Positions 27,886 through 36,559 of a DNA stretch of 64,000 nucleotides are shown here, in pieces. The notes below the pieces were generated by a model that searched no databases, was not told where the DNA came from, and worked only from the letters and a program-made list of their open reading frames with translations. The stretch comes from Salinivirgaceae bacterium. GTDB lineage: Bacteria; Bacteroidota; Bacteroidia; Bacteroidales; SZUA-534. The position numbers and the translations under genes were made by a program. The stretch spans positions 16,065 through 80,064 of the forward strand of contig JAFXQB010000013.1 in NCBI GenBank assembly GCA_017527435.1. Direction: 5' to 3'. Each line of letters opens with the position of its first letter. Position 1 is the first letter of the stretch.

Positions 27886-27935
27886 TTTTTTTTCGATATA
27901 GCGCAATTGCGAAATAACGCTATATCGAAAAAAAA
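27886..27935. repeat. Terminator-like hairpin between divergent genes
   Basis: Eight T plus CGATATAGCG (27886-27903) pair perfectly with CGCTATATCG plus eight A (27918-27935): an 18-bp stem around a 14-base loop. It lies between the starts of the four-helix-bundle gene (minus) and ftsE (plus), where a terminator is not expected. With the T tract first and the A tract last it reads as T-stem-A on both strands, the reverse of the usual terminator order. No gene in 27854-28098. Confidence 0.75.
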
Positions 27936-28098
27936 AACGACACAACCTTCCCCCGTCTCATATTAACATCCAAATGTTTATTAAATAAAACACTACCCGC
28001 ATTATTGAAAAACACTAAATAATACTTTTGATGCGGTATGAAAGGCCTCGTTTGGGGTGCAATCGCATAATCAAATCGAAACATAAAAAAGTGACACG

Positions 28099-28812
28099 AT
28101 GGACACAATGGACACCAAAATTCAACTGACCGACGCAACTATCGCGCAGCCTGACAACGTGATTCTCACCAACATAAACCTGAAAATCGACAGCGGTGAG
28201 TTGGTTTACCTTATCGGCCGCACGGGAAGCGGCAAGAGCAGTCTGCTCAAAACGCTCTACGCCGACCTTCCGCTCGCAAAGGGCAGCGGCACCGTGGCGG
28301 GCTTCCAACTCGAGAGCCTGCGCCGCAAGCAAATCCCCTACCTGCGCCGCAAGTTGGGCATTGTGTTTCAGGACTTTCAACTGCTAACCGACCGCAACGT
28401 GCACGAGAATCTGCTTTTTGTGCTCAAGGCCACGGGTTGGAAGAACAAAATCGAGATTGAGAACCGCATTCAGGACGTGCTGAACAAGGTTGGGCTGTCG
28501 CAGAAGGGCTACAAGATGCCCAACGAACTGTCGGGCGGCGAACAGCAGCGTGTGGTGATTGCGCGCGCTCTGCTCAACAACCCCGAAATCATTCTGGCCG
28601 ACGAGCCCACTGGCAATCTCGACCCCGAAACGTCGCGCGGCATTCTGACGCTGCTCACCGAAATCAGCCACAACGGCCGCGCTGTGCTCATTGCCACGCA
28701 CGATTACTCGATGATTAAGGAATTCCCCGGCCGCATTATCAAGTGCGAAAACGAGACGCTTATCGAACTGAAAAACGATGAAGTGTTCGATTTTAGCGAT
28801 ATTGAGAAGTAA
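28099..28812 (+). CDS. ftsE: FtsE-type ABC transporter ATPase
   Basis: 237 residues with complete ATPase motifs: Walker A GRTGSGKSS (40-48), signature LSGGEQQ (144-150), Walker B IILADE (164-169) and the switch His in LIATHDYSM. FtsE with FtsX transmits signals to cell-wall hydrolases at the division septum. ATG at 28108 is an equally good start. FtsX is not adjacent; the next gene is an NAD(P)HX repair enzyme, consistent with the separated ftsE and ftsX of Bacteroidota. LolD-like ATPases are close relatives, so the assignment to FtsE rather than another MacB/LolD type rests on overall similarity. Confidence 0.82.
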   Translation: MDTMDTKIQLTDATIAQPDNVILTNINLKIDSGELVYLIGRTGSGKSSLLKTLYADLPLAKGSGTVAGFQLESLRRKQIPYLRRKLGIVFQDFQLLTDRNVHENLLFVLKATGWKNKIEIENRIQDVLNKVGLSQKGYKMPNELSGGEQQRVVIARALLNNPEIILADEPTGNLDPETSRGILTLLTEISHNGRAVLIATHDYSMIKEFPGRIIKCENETLIELKNDEVFDFSDIEK

Positions 28813-28829
28813 TTGATATTCAATAAATA

Positions 28830-30353
28830 ATGAAAATTCTCGATGCTGCACAAATCAGAGCCTGCGACCGATTCACTATCGAAAACGAGCCCGTTGCTTC
28901 TATCGATTTGATGGAACGTGCCGCTGACGCGATAACCGATTGGCTTACAGGGAATTACTTTTACTGCGACACAAAGTTTACCGTTTTTGCAGGTTCGGGC
29001 AACAACGGCGGCGACGCGCTGGCCGTGGCTCGGAAGTTGGCGAAAATGTTCGGCGGCGGCGTGACGGTTTACAAACTTAACATTGGCAACAACTCGCCCG
29101 ACTGCCAACAGAATCTCGAACGCTTGCAAAACGCTGACGGTGTGAGCGTTACATTCATTAACAAAGGCGATGCGCTGCCCGAAATCAAGCCCCACAGCGT
29201 AGTTATCGACGGCATTTTCGGTTCGGGACTGAACCGCCCTGTGGAAGGCTATTGGGCTGAACTGATTGAGCACATTAATAATACAGGAAATGAGATAGTT
29301 GCGATTGACATTCCGTCGGGATTGTTCTGCACCGACAATCGGGCGAACACTGGCGCAATCATTAAGGCCACCAACACGCTGAGCCTTCAACTGCCGAAAC
29401 TGCCATTCTTCTTTGCTGAAAATGAGCAGTTTGTTGGCGATTTCGACATTCTTCCAATCGGCATTAGCCAACAGGCTATCGACAGTGCCGAAACGCCCTA
29501 CAGCCTGACCGAAAAGCACGATTTGGCGCGGCTCATAAAGCCCCGTCCGCGGTTTGCGCACAAGGGCACGTTCGGCCACGCGCTGCTCACGGCGGGCAGT
29601 TACCAAATGAGCGGGGCGGCCGTTCTGGCGGCGCGGGCGTGCCTGCACACGGGCTGCGGACTGCTCACGGCACACGTTCCGCAATCGGCCTATCAGATTA
29701 TGCAAACGGCTGTGCCTGAAGCAATTCTGAATATCGACGACAGTCAGATGGAATACAGCGCAGCCGACCGCCTGCAACGTTTTTCGGCCATTGGCATTGG
29801 GCCTGGCATTGGGCAGAGCGACGCCGCACGCAACGGACTGGCGCAACTGCTGCAAAACTGCACCGCGCCAATGGTGATTGACGCCGACGCTCTCAACATT
29901 ATCGCCGCCAATCAAGAAATGCTCAAACTGCTGAAACCCAATACAATACTCACGCCGCACCCTGGCGAGTTCGACCGCCTGACGCACCGCCACACGACGG
30001 GCTACGAGCGGCTGCAGACGCAAATCGACCTGGCGCGCCAACACAATATAATAATTGTGCTCAAGGGCGCGTTTACTTCGGTGGCAATGCCCGACGGCAC
30101 CGTACGCTTCAACTCTACGGGCAACGCGGGAATGGCCACGGCAGGCAGTGGCGATGTTTTGACGGGAATTATCTTATCTTTGCTGGCTCAAAAATATTCC
30201 CCCGCCGACGCTGCGGTTCTGGGCGTTGGGCTTCACGGTCTGGCTGGCGACATTGCCGCCCGTGCCGATGGTATGGAATTTGTTACGGCAAGCAATATTA
30301 TCGACAATATAGGGAAAGCGTTTCTGAAACTAAAAGATATTGACAATGAATAG
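28830..30353 (+). CDS. nnr: Bifunctional NAD(P)HX epimerase / ADP-dependent dehydratase
   Basis: Repairs hydrated NADH and NADPH. Residues 1-215 are the YjeF-N epimerase domain (VFAGSGNNGGDALAVAR, VVIDGIFGSGLNRPVEG). From about 230 on is the carbohydrate-kinase-like dehydratase: AHKGTFGHALLTAGSYQMSG, ILTPHPGEFDRL, and the nucleotide motif AGSGDVLTGIILSL near residues 435-448. 507 residues is standard for the fusion. It lies 17 bases after ftsE, and its last codons overlap the next gene, so the three genes form an operon. Confidence 0.95.
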   Translation: MKILDAAQIRACDRFTIENEPVASIDLMERAADAITDWLTGNYFYCDTKFTVFAGSGNNGGDALAVARKLAKMFGGGVTVYKLNIGNNSPDCQQNLERLQNADGVSVTFINKGDALPEIKPHSVVIDGIFGSGLNRPVEGYWAELIEHINNTGNEIVAIDIPSGLFCTDNRANTGAIIKATNTLSLQLPKLPFFFAENEQFVGDFDILPIGISQQAIDSAETPYSLTEKHDLARLIKPRPRFAHKGTFGHALLTAGSYQMSGAAVLAARACLHTGCGLLTAHVPQSAYQIMQTAVPEAILNIDDSQMEYSAADRLQRFSAIGIGPGIGQSDAARNGLAQLLQNCTAPMVIDADALNIIAANQEMLKLLKPNTILTPHPGEFDRLTHRHTTGYERLQTQIDLARQHNIIIVLKGAFTSVAMPDGTVRFNSTGNAGMATAGSGDVLTGIILSLLAQKYSPADAAVLGVGLHGLAGDIAARADGMEFVTASNIIDNIGKAFLKLKDIDNE

Positions 30354-31524
30354 TTTGAAATCGATTATCTCAATCGCTGCTTTAACTTCGGCAACAGTGG
30401 CTTTCGGCCAAAAAGATGTTGAGAACAGTTATTTTGTAACGCCTGTTCAAGGTGAAATGAATGTCGATGGGCACCAAGTATTTTACTCATTACCAAGCAA
30501 TTCGCTGATGGTCAGCCTGAAAATCGAAAAAACGGTGAAGGCCAAAGGTCCATACGCGCAATACGCCGAGAAATATCTGAACATAACCACAGGCATTATC
30601 AACGAGTCGGAAACCGCTTATTCGATTGAGAATGTGAAAGTTGAGCGTATAAGTCAGCCCGACACGAGCCAACTCTACGCAATCAATTTCACAGGAATCG
30701 ACAATCTGCCGATGGTTCAACTGAACGCCGACGGCACCATTCTGGCCTGCAACTGCCCGCGCGTCATAGAAGGTTACAAGGCGCCAAAACCACAGAACAA
30801 CGCTGAACCCGACGCAAAGCCAATCACCTTTTTGGATATGGGCGTGAAGCCGTTCATAGTTATTGAAGAAGAAGAAGATACGAATGAAGAAGACTCGGTT
30901 GAAGTGAAGAAACCGAAACTGCAGCAGCCGATTGTGATGACCGAAGAAGAGAACGCCGCCGCGGCCGCCGCTTTCATTCGCAAAATCCGCAAGCGCCGCC
31001 TGAAACTTGTTGCAGGCATTGCCGAAGAAGCCAACAACCCAAGCGGCAAGGCGCTGAAACTGATGATTGCCGAACTCGACCGCCTGGAAAACGAATATTT
31101 AAGTCTTTTTGTAGGTAAGAGCGTCAAAAGCACTTACACACAGTCGTTTGTGGTAACGCCGAACGGCAAGGCCGAAGACGAACAAATCTCGTTGAGTTAT
31201 TTTTCAAAAACAGGAAAACGCAACGACACCTATCCTATCACAATGACAATCAAGACATTGACAAGTTCGCCAAAGGTATCGATTAAGGAAGTTGACACGT
31301 CGTCGAAATCGTCGTCGAGCATAAAATACGGACTCTACCACCGAATCCCCGCAACAGTTTCGGTATCAGTTGATTACGATGGCCAACAATACTTCAGCGG
31401 ACAGTTTGGAATCGCGCAGAAAGGCGTGGTTGTGCCAATGCCGTCCGACTATCTCAACAATCACAAGTATTCGATTGAATTTGAGCCTGAAACGGGCGCA
31501 CTGAAACGGATAACTGGGAATTGA
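30346..31524 (+). CDS. DUF4831 family exported protein
   Basis: 392 residues from ATG 30346, which overlaps the nnr stop by 8 bases; an in-frame ATG at 30340 is the alternative. A signal peptide (MNSLKSIISIAALTSATVAFGQ) precedes a domain matching DUF4831 as I know it (VFYSLPSNSLMVSLKIEKTV, GPYAQYAEKYLNI). The middle (about 165-215) has an acidic and Ala-rich insertion (EEEEDTNEEDSVEVKKPK, then EEENAAAAAAFIRK). Function unknown. Translational coupling to an NAD(P)HX repair enzyme does not suggest an obvious link. Confidence 0.8.
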   Translation: MNSLKSIISIAALTSATVAFGQKDVENSYFVTPVQGEMNVDGHQVFYSLPSNSLMVSLKIEKTVKAKGPYAQYAEKYLNITTGIINESETAYSIENVKVERISQPDTSQLYAINFTGIDNLPMVQLNADGTILACNCPRVIEGYKAPKPQNNAEPDAKPITFLDMGVKPFIVIEEEEDTNEEDSVEVKKPKLQQPIVMTEEENAAAAAAFIRKIRKRRLKLVAGIAEEANNPSGKALKLMIAELDRLENEYLSLFVGKSVKSTYTQSFVVTPNGKAEDEQISLSYFSKTGKRNDTYPITMTIKTLTSSPKVSIKEVDTSSKSSSSIKYGLYHRIPATVSVSVDYDGQQYFSGQFGIAQKGVVVPMPSDYLNNHKYSIEFEPETGALKRITGN

Positions 31525-31540
31525 TTTAGAGCGATGTATT

Positions 31541-31705
31541 TTTGAACACAGATGACGCAGATTAAACTGATTTTCACAGATTTGATTGAATTACGAATTA
31601 TGAATTACGAGTTACGACTAATTCAACCTGTTCAACCTGTTCAACTTTAAACTCGATTATCAATTAGTCAGTCCTTCAATCCTTCAGTCCTTCAATCAGT
31701 TATTT
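31541..31705. repeat. Word-repeat spacer
   Basis: ACAGATGACGCAGATTAAAC words (shared with 24572-24645), then ATTACGAATTATGAATTACG, TTCAACCTGTTCAACCTGTTC, and CAGTCCTTCAATCCTTCAGTCC (shared with 19176-19200). No gene. Confidence 0.7.
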
Positions 31706-31712
31706 ACAAACA

Positions 31713-33068
31713 ATGAAAGTTTTTCAACTCGACGGCCTGCAAAAACAACTGGCGCTGCTGGCGGGGCCAATCTTTATGGAAACCCTGCTGGTGATGACGC
31801 TGGGCGCGGTCGATACCATAATGTTGAGCCAACATTCTGACAACAGCGTGGCCGCCGTGGGTATGGTCAATCAGTTGGTGAGTATGATTTTCCTGGTGTT
31901 CGAAGTCACGGCGCTGGGCACTTCTATCCTATGCTCGCAGTACATTGGCGCAAAACTGTCGGACAAGGTGACGCAGACGGTTGGCGTGTCGCTTGTGCTG
32001 AACGCCACTTTCGGCCTGATTATCAGTTGCCTGATGTTCTTTTTCGCGGGCAATATTCTGCACCTGATGGGCCTTCGTCCCGAACTGATGCCCGACGGCC
32101 TTTCGTATATGCGAATTGTGGGTTCGTTTGCCTTCGCGCAAGCAATATCGATGGCTGCGTCGGCGTCGCTGCGAAGCGCCAACAAGGCCGTCTATCCGAT
32201 GATGGTGACGCTTGTGGTGAACATTGTCAACGTGATTGGCAACTACACGCTGATTTTCGGCAAGTTCGGGATGCCCGCGCTGGGTGTCGAAGGCGCTGCC
32301 ATTTCAACCGCCGCTTGCCGCACCATTGCAATGTTCGCGCTGCTCTATCTGCTTAAGACAAAGCACGTTCGGCACTTTCCGCGCGCGCTGTTCCGCCCCT
32401 TCCCGTTCGGCGAACTCAAAAAACTGCTGCACATTGGCGTTCCGTCGGCTGGCGAGCAGATGTCGTACAGCCTTTCGATGGTGGTTATCACCTACTTTAT
32501 CAATATGATAAGCAACGAAGCGCTGGCCACCCGCACCTACTGTATGAACATTATAATGTTCGTCTATCTGTTCTCGGTTTCGGTGGGCCAAAGCGGCGCC
32601 ATAACCATTGGGCACCTTGTGGGCGACCGCCGTCCGCGCGCGGCCTTTGTTTTCGGCAAACTGGTGATGAAGATTGCCGTTGTAACGTCGATTGTGGTGT
32701 CGGTGATTTTTGCGATATTCGGCAAGTTTATCTTCAATTTCCTTACTGATAATCAAGAGATTATTGCAATGGGCGTTGTCATTCTCTGGATTGACGTGGT
32801 GCTGGAATTCGGCCGCGCCGTGAACGTGTTCGCCGTGAACGCCCTGCGCTCGGCTGGCGACATTTATTTTCCTGTGCTGCTGGGCATTGGCGTAATGTGG
32901 ACGGTGTCGGTCGGGTTGAGTTACTTGTTCGGCATTGGCTTCGGCTGGGGCCTGATTGGAATGTGGGTGGCCTTCGTGCTCGACGAGAACATTCGCGCAG
33001 GCGTGTTCATTAAGCGCTGGTGGAGCCTGAAATGGACGACGAAGAGTTTTGTGAAGGATGTTAAATAG
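31713..33068 (+). CDS. MATE family multidrug/sodium antiporter
   Basis: 451 residues with twelve predicted membrane helices in two similar halves, the MATE layout (GPIFMETLLVMTLGAVDTIML, LGTSILCSQYIGAKLSD, AISMAASASLRSANKAVYP, and second-half VSVGQSGAITIGHLVGDRRP). MATE proteins export cationic drugs or metabolites in exchange for Na+ or H+. It stands alone between repeat spacers, so the natural substrate cannot be inferred from neighbours. Confidence 0.92.
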   Translation: MKVFQLDGLQKQLALLAGPIFMETLLVMTLGAVDTIMLSQHSDNSVAAVGMVNQLVSMIFLVFEVTALGTSILCSQYIGAKLSDKVTQTVGVSLVLNATFGLIISCLMFFFAGNILHLMGLRPELMPDGLSYMRIVGSFAFAQAISMAASASLRSANKAVYPMMVTLVVNIVNVIGNYTLIFGKFGMPALGVEGAAISTAACRTIAMFALLYLLKTKHVRHFPRALFRPFPFGELKKLLHIGVPSAGEQMSYSLSMVVITYFINMISNEALATRTYCMNIIMFVYLFSVSVGQSGAITIGHLVGDRRPRAAFVFGKLVMKIAVVTSIVVSVIFAIFGKFIFNFLTDNQEIIAMGVVILWIDVVLEFGRAVNVFAVNALRSAGDIYFPVLLGIGVMWTVSVGLSYLFGIGFGWGLIGMWVAFVLDENIRAGVFIKRWWSLKWTTKSFVKDVK

Positions 33069-33115
33069 ACATCGGACTACAGACTTCGAACATTGAATTA
33101 TAGACTTCTGACTAG
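33068..33115. repeat. Word repeats (GACATCGGACTACAGACTTCG type)
   Basis: Words ACATCGGACTACAGACTTCG and ATAGACTTCTGACTAGGG, as at 18888-18950. The remaining 33116-33299 holds the upstream region of the TPR-phosphatase gene without any gene. Confidence 0.6.
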
Positions 33116-33299
33116 GGTTAAGGGTGTTGATTCCAACCTATAGCCTTTCACCTACCAACTATAAACATCAAGCGGTTAATAACCAATCGGTTTGGGGGTT
33201 GCGGTTTTGCGCCTACGCGATAATTTTAGGCTGATGAACGATTTGAAGTAGTTTTTTGCTTGAATCGGCTCAACTAAAACGTTTACAACAATTTATAAG

Positions 33300-35951
33300 A
33301 TGAAGGGATACTTACCTGCGCAGATGGCGGCCAATGTTGCCAAATCGGTTTTGGCGGTTTTGTGCGCGTTTCTTTCAACATCGGCTGCGGCGCAAAGTGC
33401 TGACGAACTGCAGCAGAAACTGCAACGCACGAGCGACAAGGGCGAGCAGATTACACTGCTGAACCGCCTTGGCGACTTGGCCCGCAACGCGAATGCCACT
33501 GCCGAAGCCGTCGATTATCACCAAAAAGCATTGAAACTGTGCCGCGAGACGGGCAACGCCGAAAACGAAGCCAAAACGCTGAATTATATCGGCTCAACTT
33601 ATTGGCGGTCAAATAGTTTCGACTCGGCACAGCACTACTACGAAATGGCGCTCGAAGCCTGCACCCGAAGCGGGAATCAGGACGATAAAATACGCATTCT
33701 GAACAACTTGGCACTTGTGAGCCAAAGTCAGGGCGACTATTTCTCGGCCAACTATTATTACCAAAAAGTGGCTGCAGGCTGGCAGGCGGCGGGAAACCTT
33801 GCCGAATATGCTTCGACAGTGAACAAAATCGGCAGTATGTATCTGTCGCGCAACCTGTTCGACTCGGCGCTGACGCAATACGGCAAGGCGCTGCAAATCC
33901 GCGCCGAACTGAACGACACAATCGCTATAGCGCAGACATACAACAATATAGCCACCGCCTACAAGAATCAAAATCTGTTTGACTCGGCGCTTGTGAATCT
34001 GCAAAAATCCATTGCGCTGCTCATCGCCACGGGCGACCAAAACGGCCTGGCCGAAGGCTACAACAACCTTGGCGGACTCTTCTGGCAGAACAAGAACTAC
34101 AAGGACGCGCTGGCCAACTATCTGCTTGCGCTCGACATTCGCGAAAGGCTTGGCAACAACGAGAAAAGTGCCGCCACAATGAGTAATATCGGTTTGATTT
34201 ACAAAGATTTGAACAACTACGACAAAGCACTCGAATACTACAATAAATCGCTTGAGCAGTATCGGGCAAGCGGCAATCAGTTTCTGCAATCGGAAGCGCT
34301 GAATTTGATTGGCGGTGTTTATTGGCAATCTGGCAGTTACGCCGAAGCACGGGATGTTTATAAAACGGTGCTGCAAATGCGTGTGGCGGTTGGCGACAAA
34401 CGTTATATCGCACGGTCGCACAACAATTTAGCCCTTGCCTACAAGAGCCTGAACGAGCGCGATTCGGCGCTTGCGGAATACAACAGCGCGCTGGAACTCT
34501 ACCGCGAACTTGGTGACCAAATGAACGAAGCGGCAATGGTGAACAATATTGGCAACCTGTATTTGAAATTCGGCGAGACCGAAATGGCTGCAAATGAGTT
34601 TGTTAAGGCACTCGAAATGCGCCGACAGATTGGCCACGAAACAGGCATTGCCTACTCCGAACTCGACCTTGGCACGGTTTATATCAGTAAAAAACTGTAC
34701 AACAAGGCTTTACCGCTGCTGAACGACGCTTTGCGAATCTCCCGAAAAATCAAAAACAGCGAACTTGAAAAAGATGTACTGCTCGCACTATCAGACACTT
34801 ACGCCGCAAGTGGCAATCTCGCGAAAGCGTACACAAATATGAAACACTACACCGCGCTGAAAGACAGCATTTTAAGTCTGGAAAGCATAAAGCGCATTGC
34901 CGATATGCAAATCAGTTACGAGACCGAAAAGAAGGAACGCGAACTGAAAATCAAGGACATACAGATTGTTCAGCAGCAGGAACGCAACAGCCGCCAACGC
35001 ATAATTATCTATTTTGCGGCTATCGGGCTGCTGATTGTGCTGGCCTTCGCGGTGGTGGTGACGCGGCAGAACAAAAAAATCCGCAAGGCGAACGAAATGC
35101 TTGATTTACAGAACAAACAGATTATCCAACAGAACGAAGAAATTGAGCAGCAGCGCGATTATGTGACGATGCAGCGCGACCAAATCGCCGAACAAAAAGA
35201 GAAGATTACGGACAGCATTGAGTACGCAAGCCGCATTCAGAACGCAATGCTCACGCCCGCCGACGTGTGCGGCCAACTGCTGCCGCAGCACTTCATTCTG
35301 CTTGTGCCGCGCGACATTGTGAGCGGCGATTTTTATTGGGTGAAAAAGATTGGCAATCAAGTGGTTGCAACCGTAATGGACTGCACGGGACACGGCGTTC
35401 CTGGCGCATTTATGAGTATGCTGGGTACCACGCTGCTCGAGCAGATTGTCACGAACGGATTCAGCAGCGCCGCCGACATTCTTGAGCAGATGCGCAAATC
35501 GGTGAAAAACTCTCTGCACCAAGAAGATAAGCAGTCGTCACAGTCCGACGGAATGGACTGCGCGCTCTGCGTAATCGACTTCGAAAACAAGCGGCTGCAA
35601 TACTCGGGCGCCAACAATCCGCTGATACTTGTCCGCAATGGCGAAATTATTGAGTATGAAGCCGATAAGATGCCAATCGGTATTCACGTTTTCGACGAGA
35701 CCGACTTCACCAACACCGAAGTCAGCCTTGAGCCGAACGACACAATTTATATGTTTTCAGACGGTTTTGCCGACCAATTTGGCGGCGACAACGGCCGTAA
35801 ACTGATGATGAAGAACTTCAAGAAGGTGCTGGCCGAAGCAAGCCTGAACCCGATTGAAGCACAGAAAGATTTTCTCTATCAGCGATTTACCGAATGGAAA
35901 GGCGGCTATCGCCAAATTGACGATGTGTCGGTAATGGGAATAAAATTCTGA
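33300..35951 (+). CDS. TPR sensor with PP2C/SpoIIE-type serine phosphatase output
   Basis: 883 residues: a signal peptide (ending SAAAQ), about ten TPR units (40-520; for example YNNIATAYKNQNLFDSALVNLQ), one membrane helix (near residues 560-582, IIIYFAAIGLLIVLAFAVVV), a coiled coil (585-640), and a SpoIIE-type PP2C domain with DCTGHGVPGAFMSMLG and FSDGFADQFGG metal-binding motifs. Periplasmic TPRs probably sense a protein or peptide and control the cytoplasmic phosphatase. Downstream lie a lipoprotein and a second TPR protein of the same design but no phosphatase. The target is probably an anti-sigma antagonist type protein, but none is nearby. Confidence 0.88.
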   Translation: MKGYLPAQMAANVAKSVLAVLCAFLSTSAAAQSADELQQKLQRTSDKGEQITLLNRLGDLARNANATAEAVDYHQKALKLCRETGNAENEAKTLNYIGSTYWRSNSFDSAQHYYEMALEACTRSGNQDDKIRILNNLALVSQSQGDYFSANYYYQKVAAGWQAAGNLAEYASTVNKIGSMYLSRNLFDSALTQYGKALQIRAELNDTIAIAQTYNNIATAYKNQNLFDSALVNLQKSIALLIATGDQNGLAEGYNNLGGLFWQNKNYKDALANYLLALDIRERLGNNEKSAATMSNIGLIYKDLNNYDKALEYYNKSLEQYRASGNQFLQSEALNLIGGVYWQSGSYAEARDVYKTVLQMRVAVGDKRYIARSHNNLALAYKSLNERDSALAEYNSALELYRELGDQMNEAAMVNNIGNLYLKFGETEMAANEFVKALEMRRQIGHETGIAYSELDLGTVYISKKLYNKALPLLNDALRISRKIKNSELEKDVLLALSDTYAASGNLAKAYTNMKHYTALKDSILSLESIKRIADMQISYETEKKERELKIKDIQIVQQQERNSRQRIIIYFAAIGLLIVLAFAVVVTRQNKKIRKANEMLDLQNKQIIQQNEEIEQQRDYVTMQRDQIAEQKEKITDSIEYASRIQNAMLTPADVCGQLLPQHFILLVPRDIVSGDFYWVKKIGNQVVATVMDCTGHGVPGAFMSMLGTTLLEQIVTNGFSSAADILEQMRKSVKNSLHQEDKQSSQSDGMDCALCVIDFENKRLQYSGANNPLILVRNGEIIEYEADKMPIGIHVFDETDFTNTEVSLEPNDTIYMFSDGFADQFGGDNGRKLMMKNFKKVLAEASLNPIEAQKDFLYQRFTEWKGGYRQIDDVSVMGIKF

Positions 35952-35968
35952 TTTGGGGGACAACTGAT

Positions 35969-36559
35969 ATGAAAAACGTAATCACTAAAATAATTGGGTT
36001 GTCTTTTATGACAGCACTATTTATAAGCTGTAAAGAAACTCGCAGTGTAGACGAATTAAGTAAGTTGTTTGATGGTATTTTTCTTCTTGATGCAAAATGG
36101 GAACACGAACCCGAAAATTCTTTGCATTACATAGTTTTCTATCAAGATTGTACTTATATCCATAAGTATATCCTTAATGGAGATACTCTGATTAATGAGG
36201 GATTTTGGAAATTTGGAAAATATAAAGATGATAGTCATTATTTTAAATTAAAACGATGGATTCCGTACGGGAATGACCCATTCCAATTAAAAGAAGATGA
36301 AATATATGATGAAACGCGCAATGTAATTCCTTATTTCGGAACAAAAAATGATAATTGGGCAGGTCTTTGTTTTCATATTGATTTAGGATATGATTTAAAA
36401 AAAATATCAAAACAGAAAGCTGACAGATTGGGCATAAGGGAAGATAGTGTTACGTGGCATAGAATAGAAGAATATGATTGGGAAAGAATTGAAAGAGAAA
36501 TAGAAGAAGAAAAAATGAATAATGGTCAAAAAAGAACAAAACAATATGAAAATAAATAA
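35969..36559 (+). CDS. AT-rich hypothetical lipoprotein (196 aa)
   Basis: A signal sequence with lipobox Cys21 (ALFISCKE) is followed by a mixed strand-rich domain (LHYIVFYQDCTYIHKYILNG, EGFWKFGKYKDDSHYFKLKR) and a charged helical end (DWERIEREIEEEKMN). Base composition is clearly more AT-rich than the flanking TPR genes, which suggests later acquisition. It lies 17 bases after the phosphatase stop and overlaps the next TPR gene by 14 bases, so it is co-translated with it. No family recognised. Confidence 0.7.
   Translation: MKNVITKIIGLSFMTALFISCKETRSVDELSKLFDGIFLLDAKWEHEPENSLHYIVFYQDCTYIHKYILNGDTLINEGFWKFGKYKDDSHYFKLKRWIPYGNDPFQLKEDEIYDETRNVIPYFGTKNDNWAGLCFHIDLGYDLKKISKQKADRLGIREDSVTWHRIEEYDWERIEREIEEEKMNNGQKRTKQYENK

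Noticed and set aside
28099..28812. ATPase of a lipoprotein-release (Lol) or MacB exporter
   Set aside because: The motifs are shared, but no permease gene is adjacent and the overall sequence fits FtsE best; kept as FtsE with reduced confidence.
28704..30044. 446-residue open frame on the minus strand
   Set aside because: Antisense to the NAD(P)HX repair gene, which has all family motifs; the antisense product has low-complexity composition and no recognisable motif.
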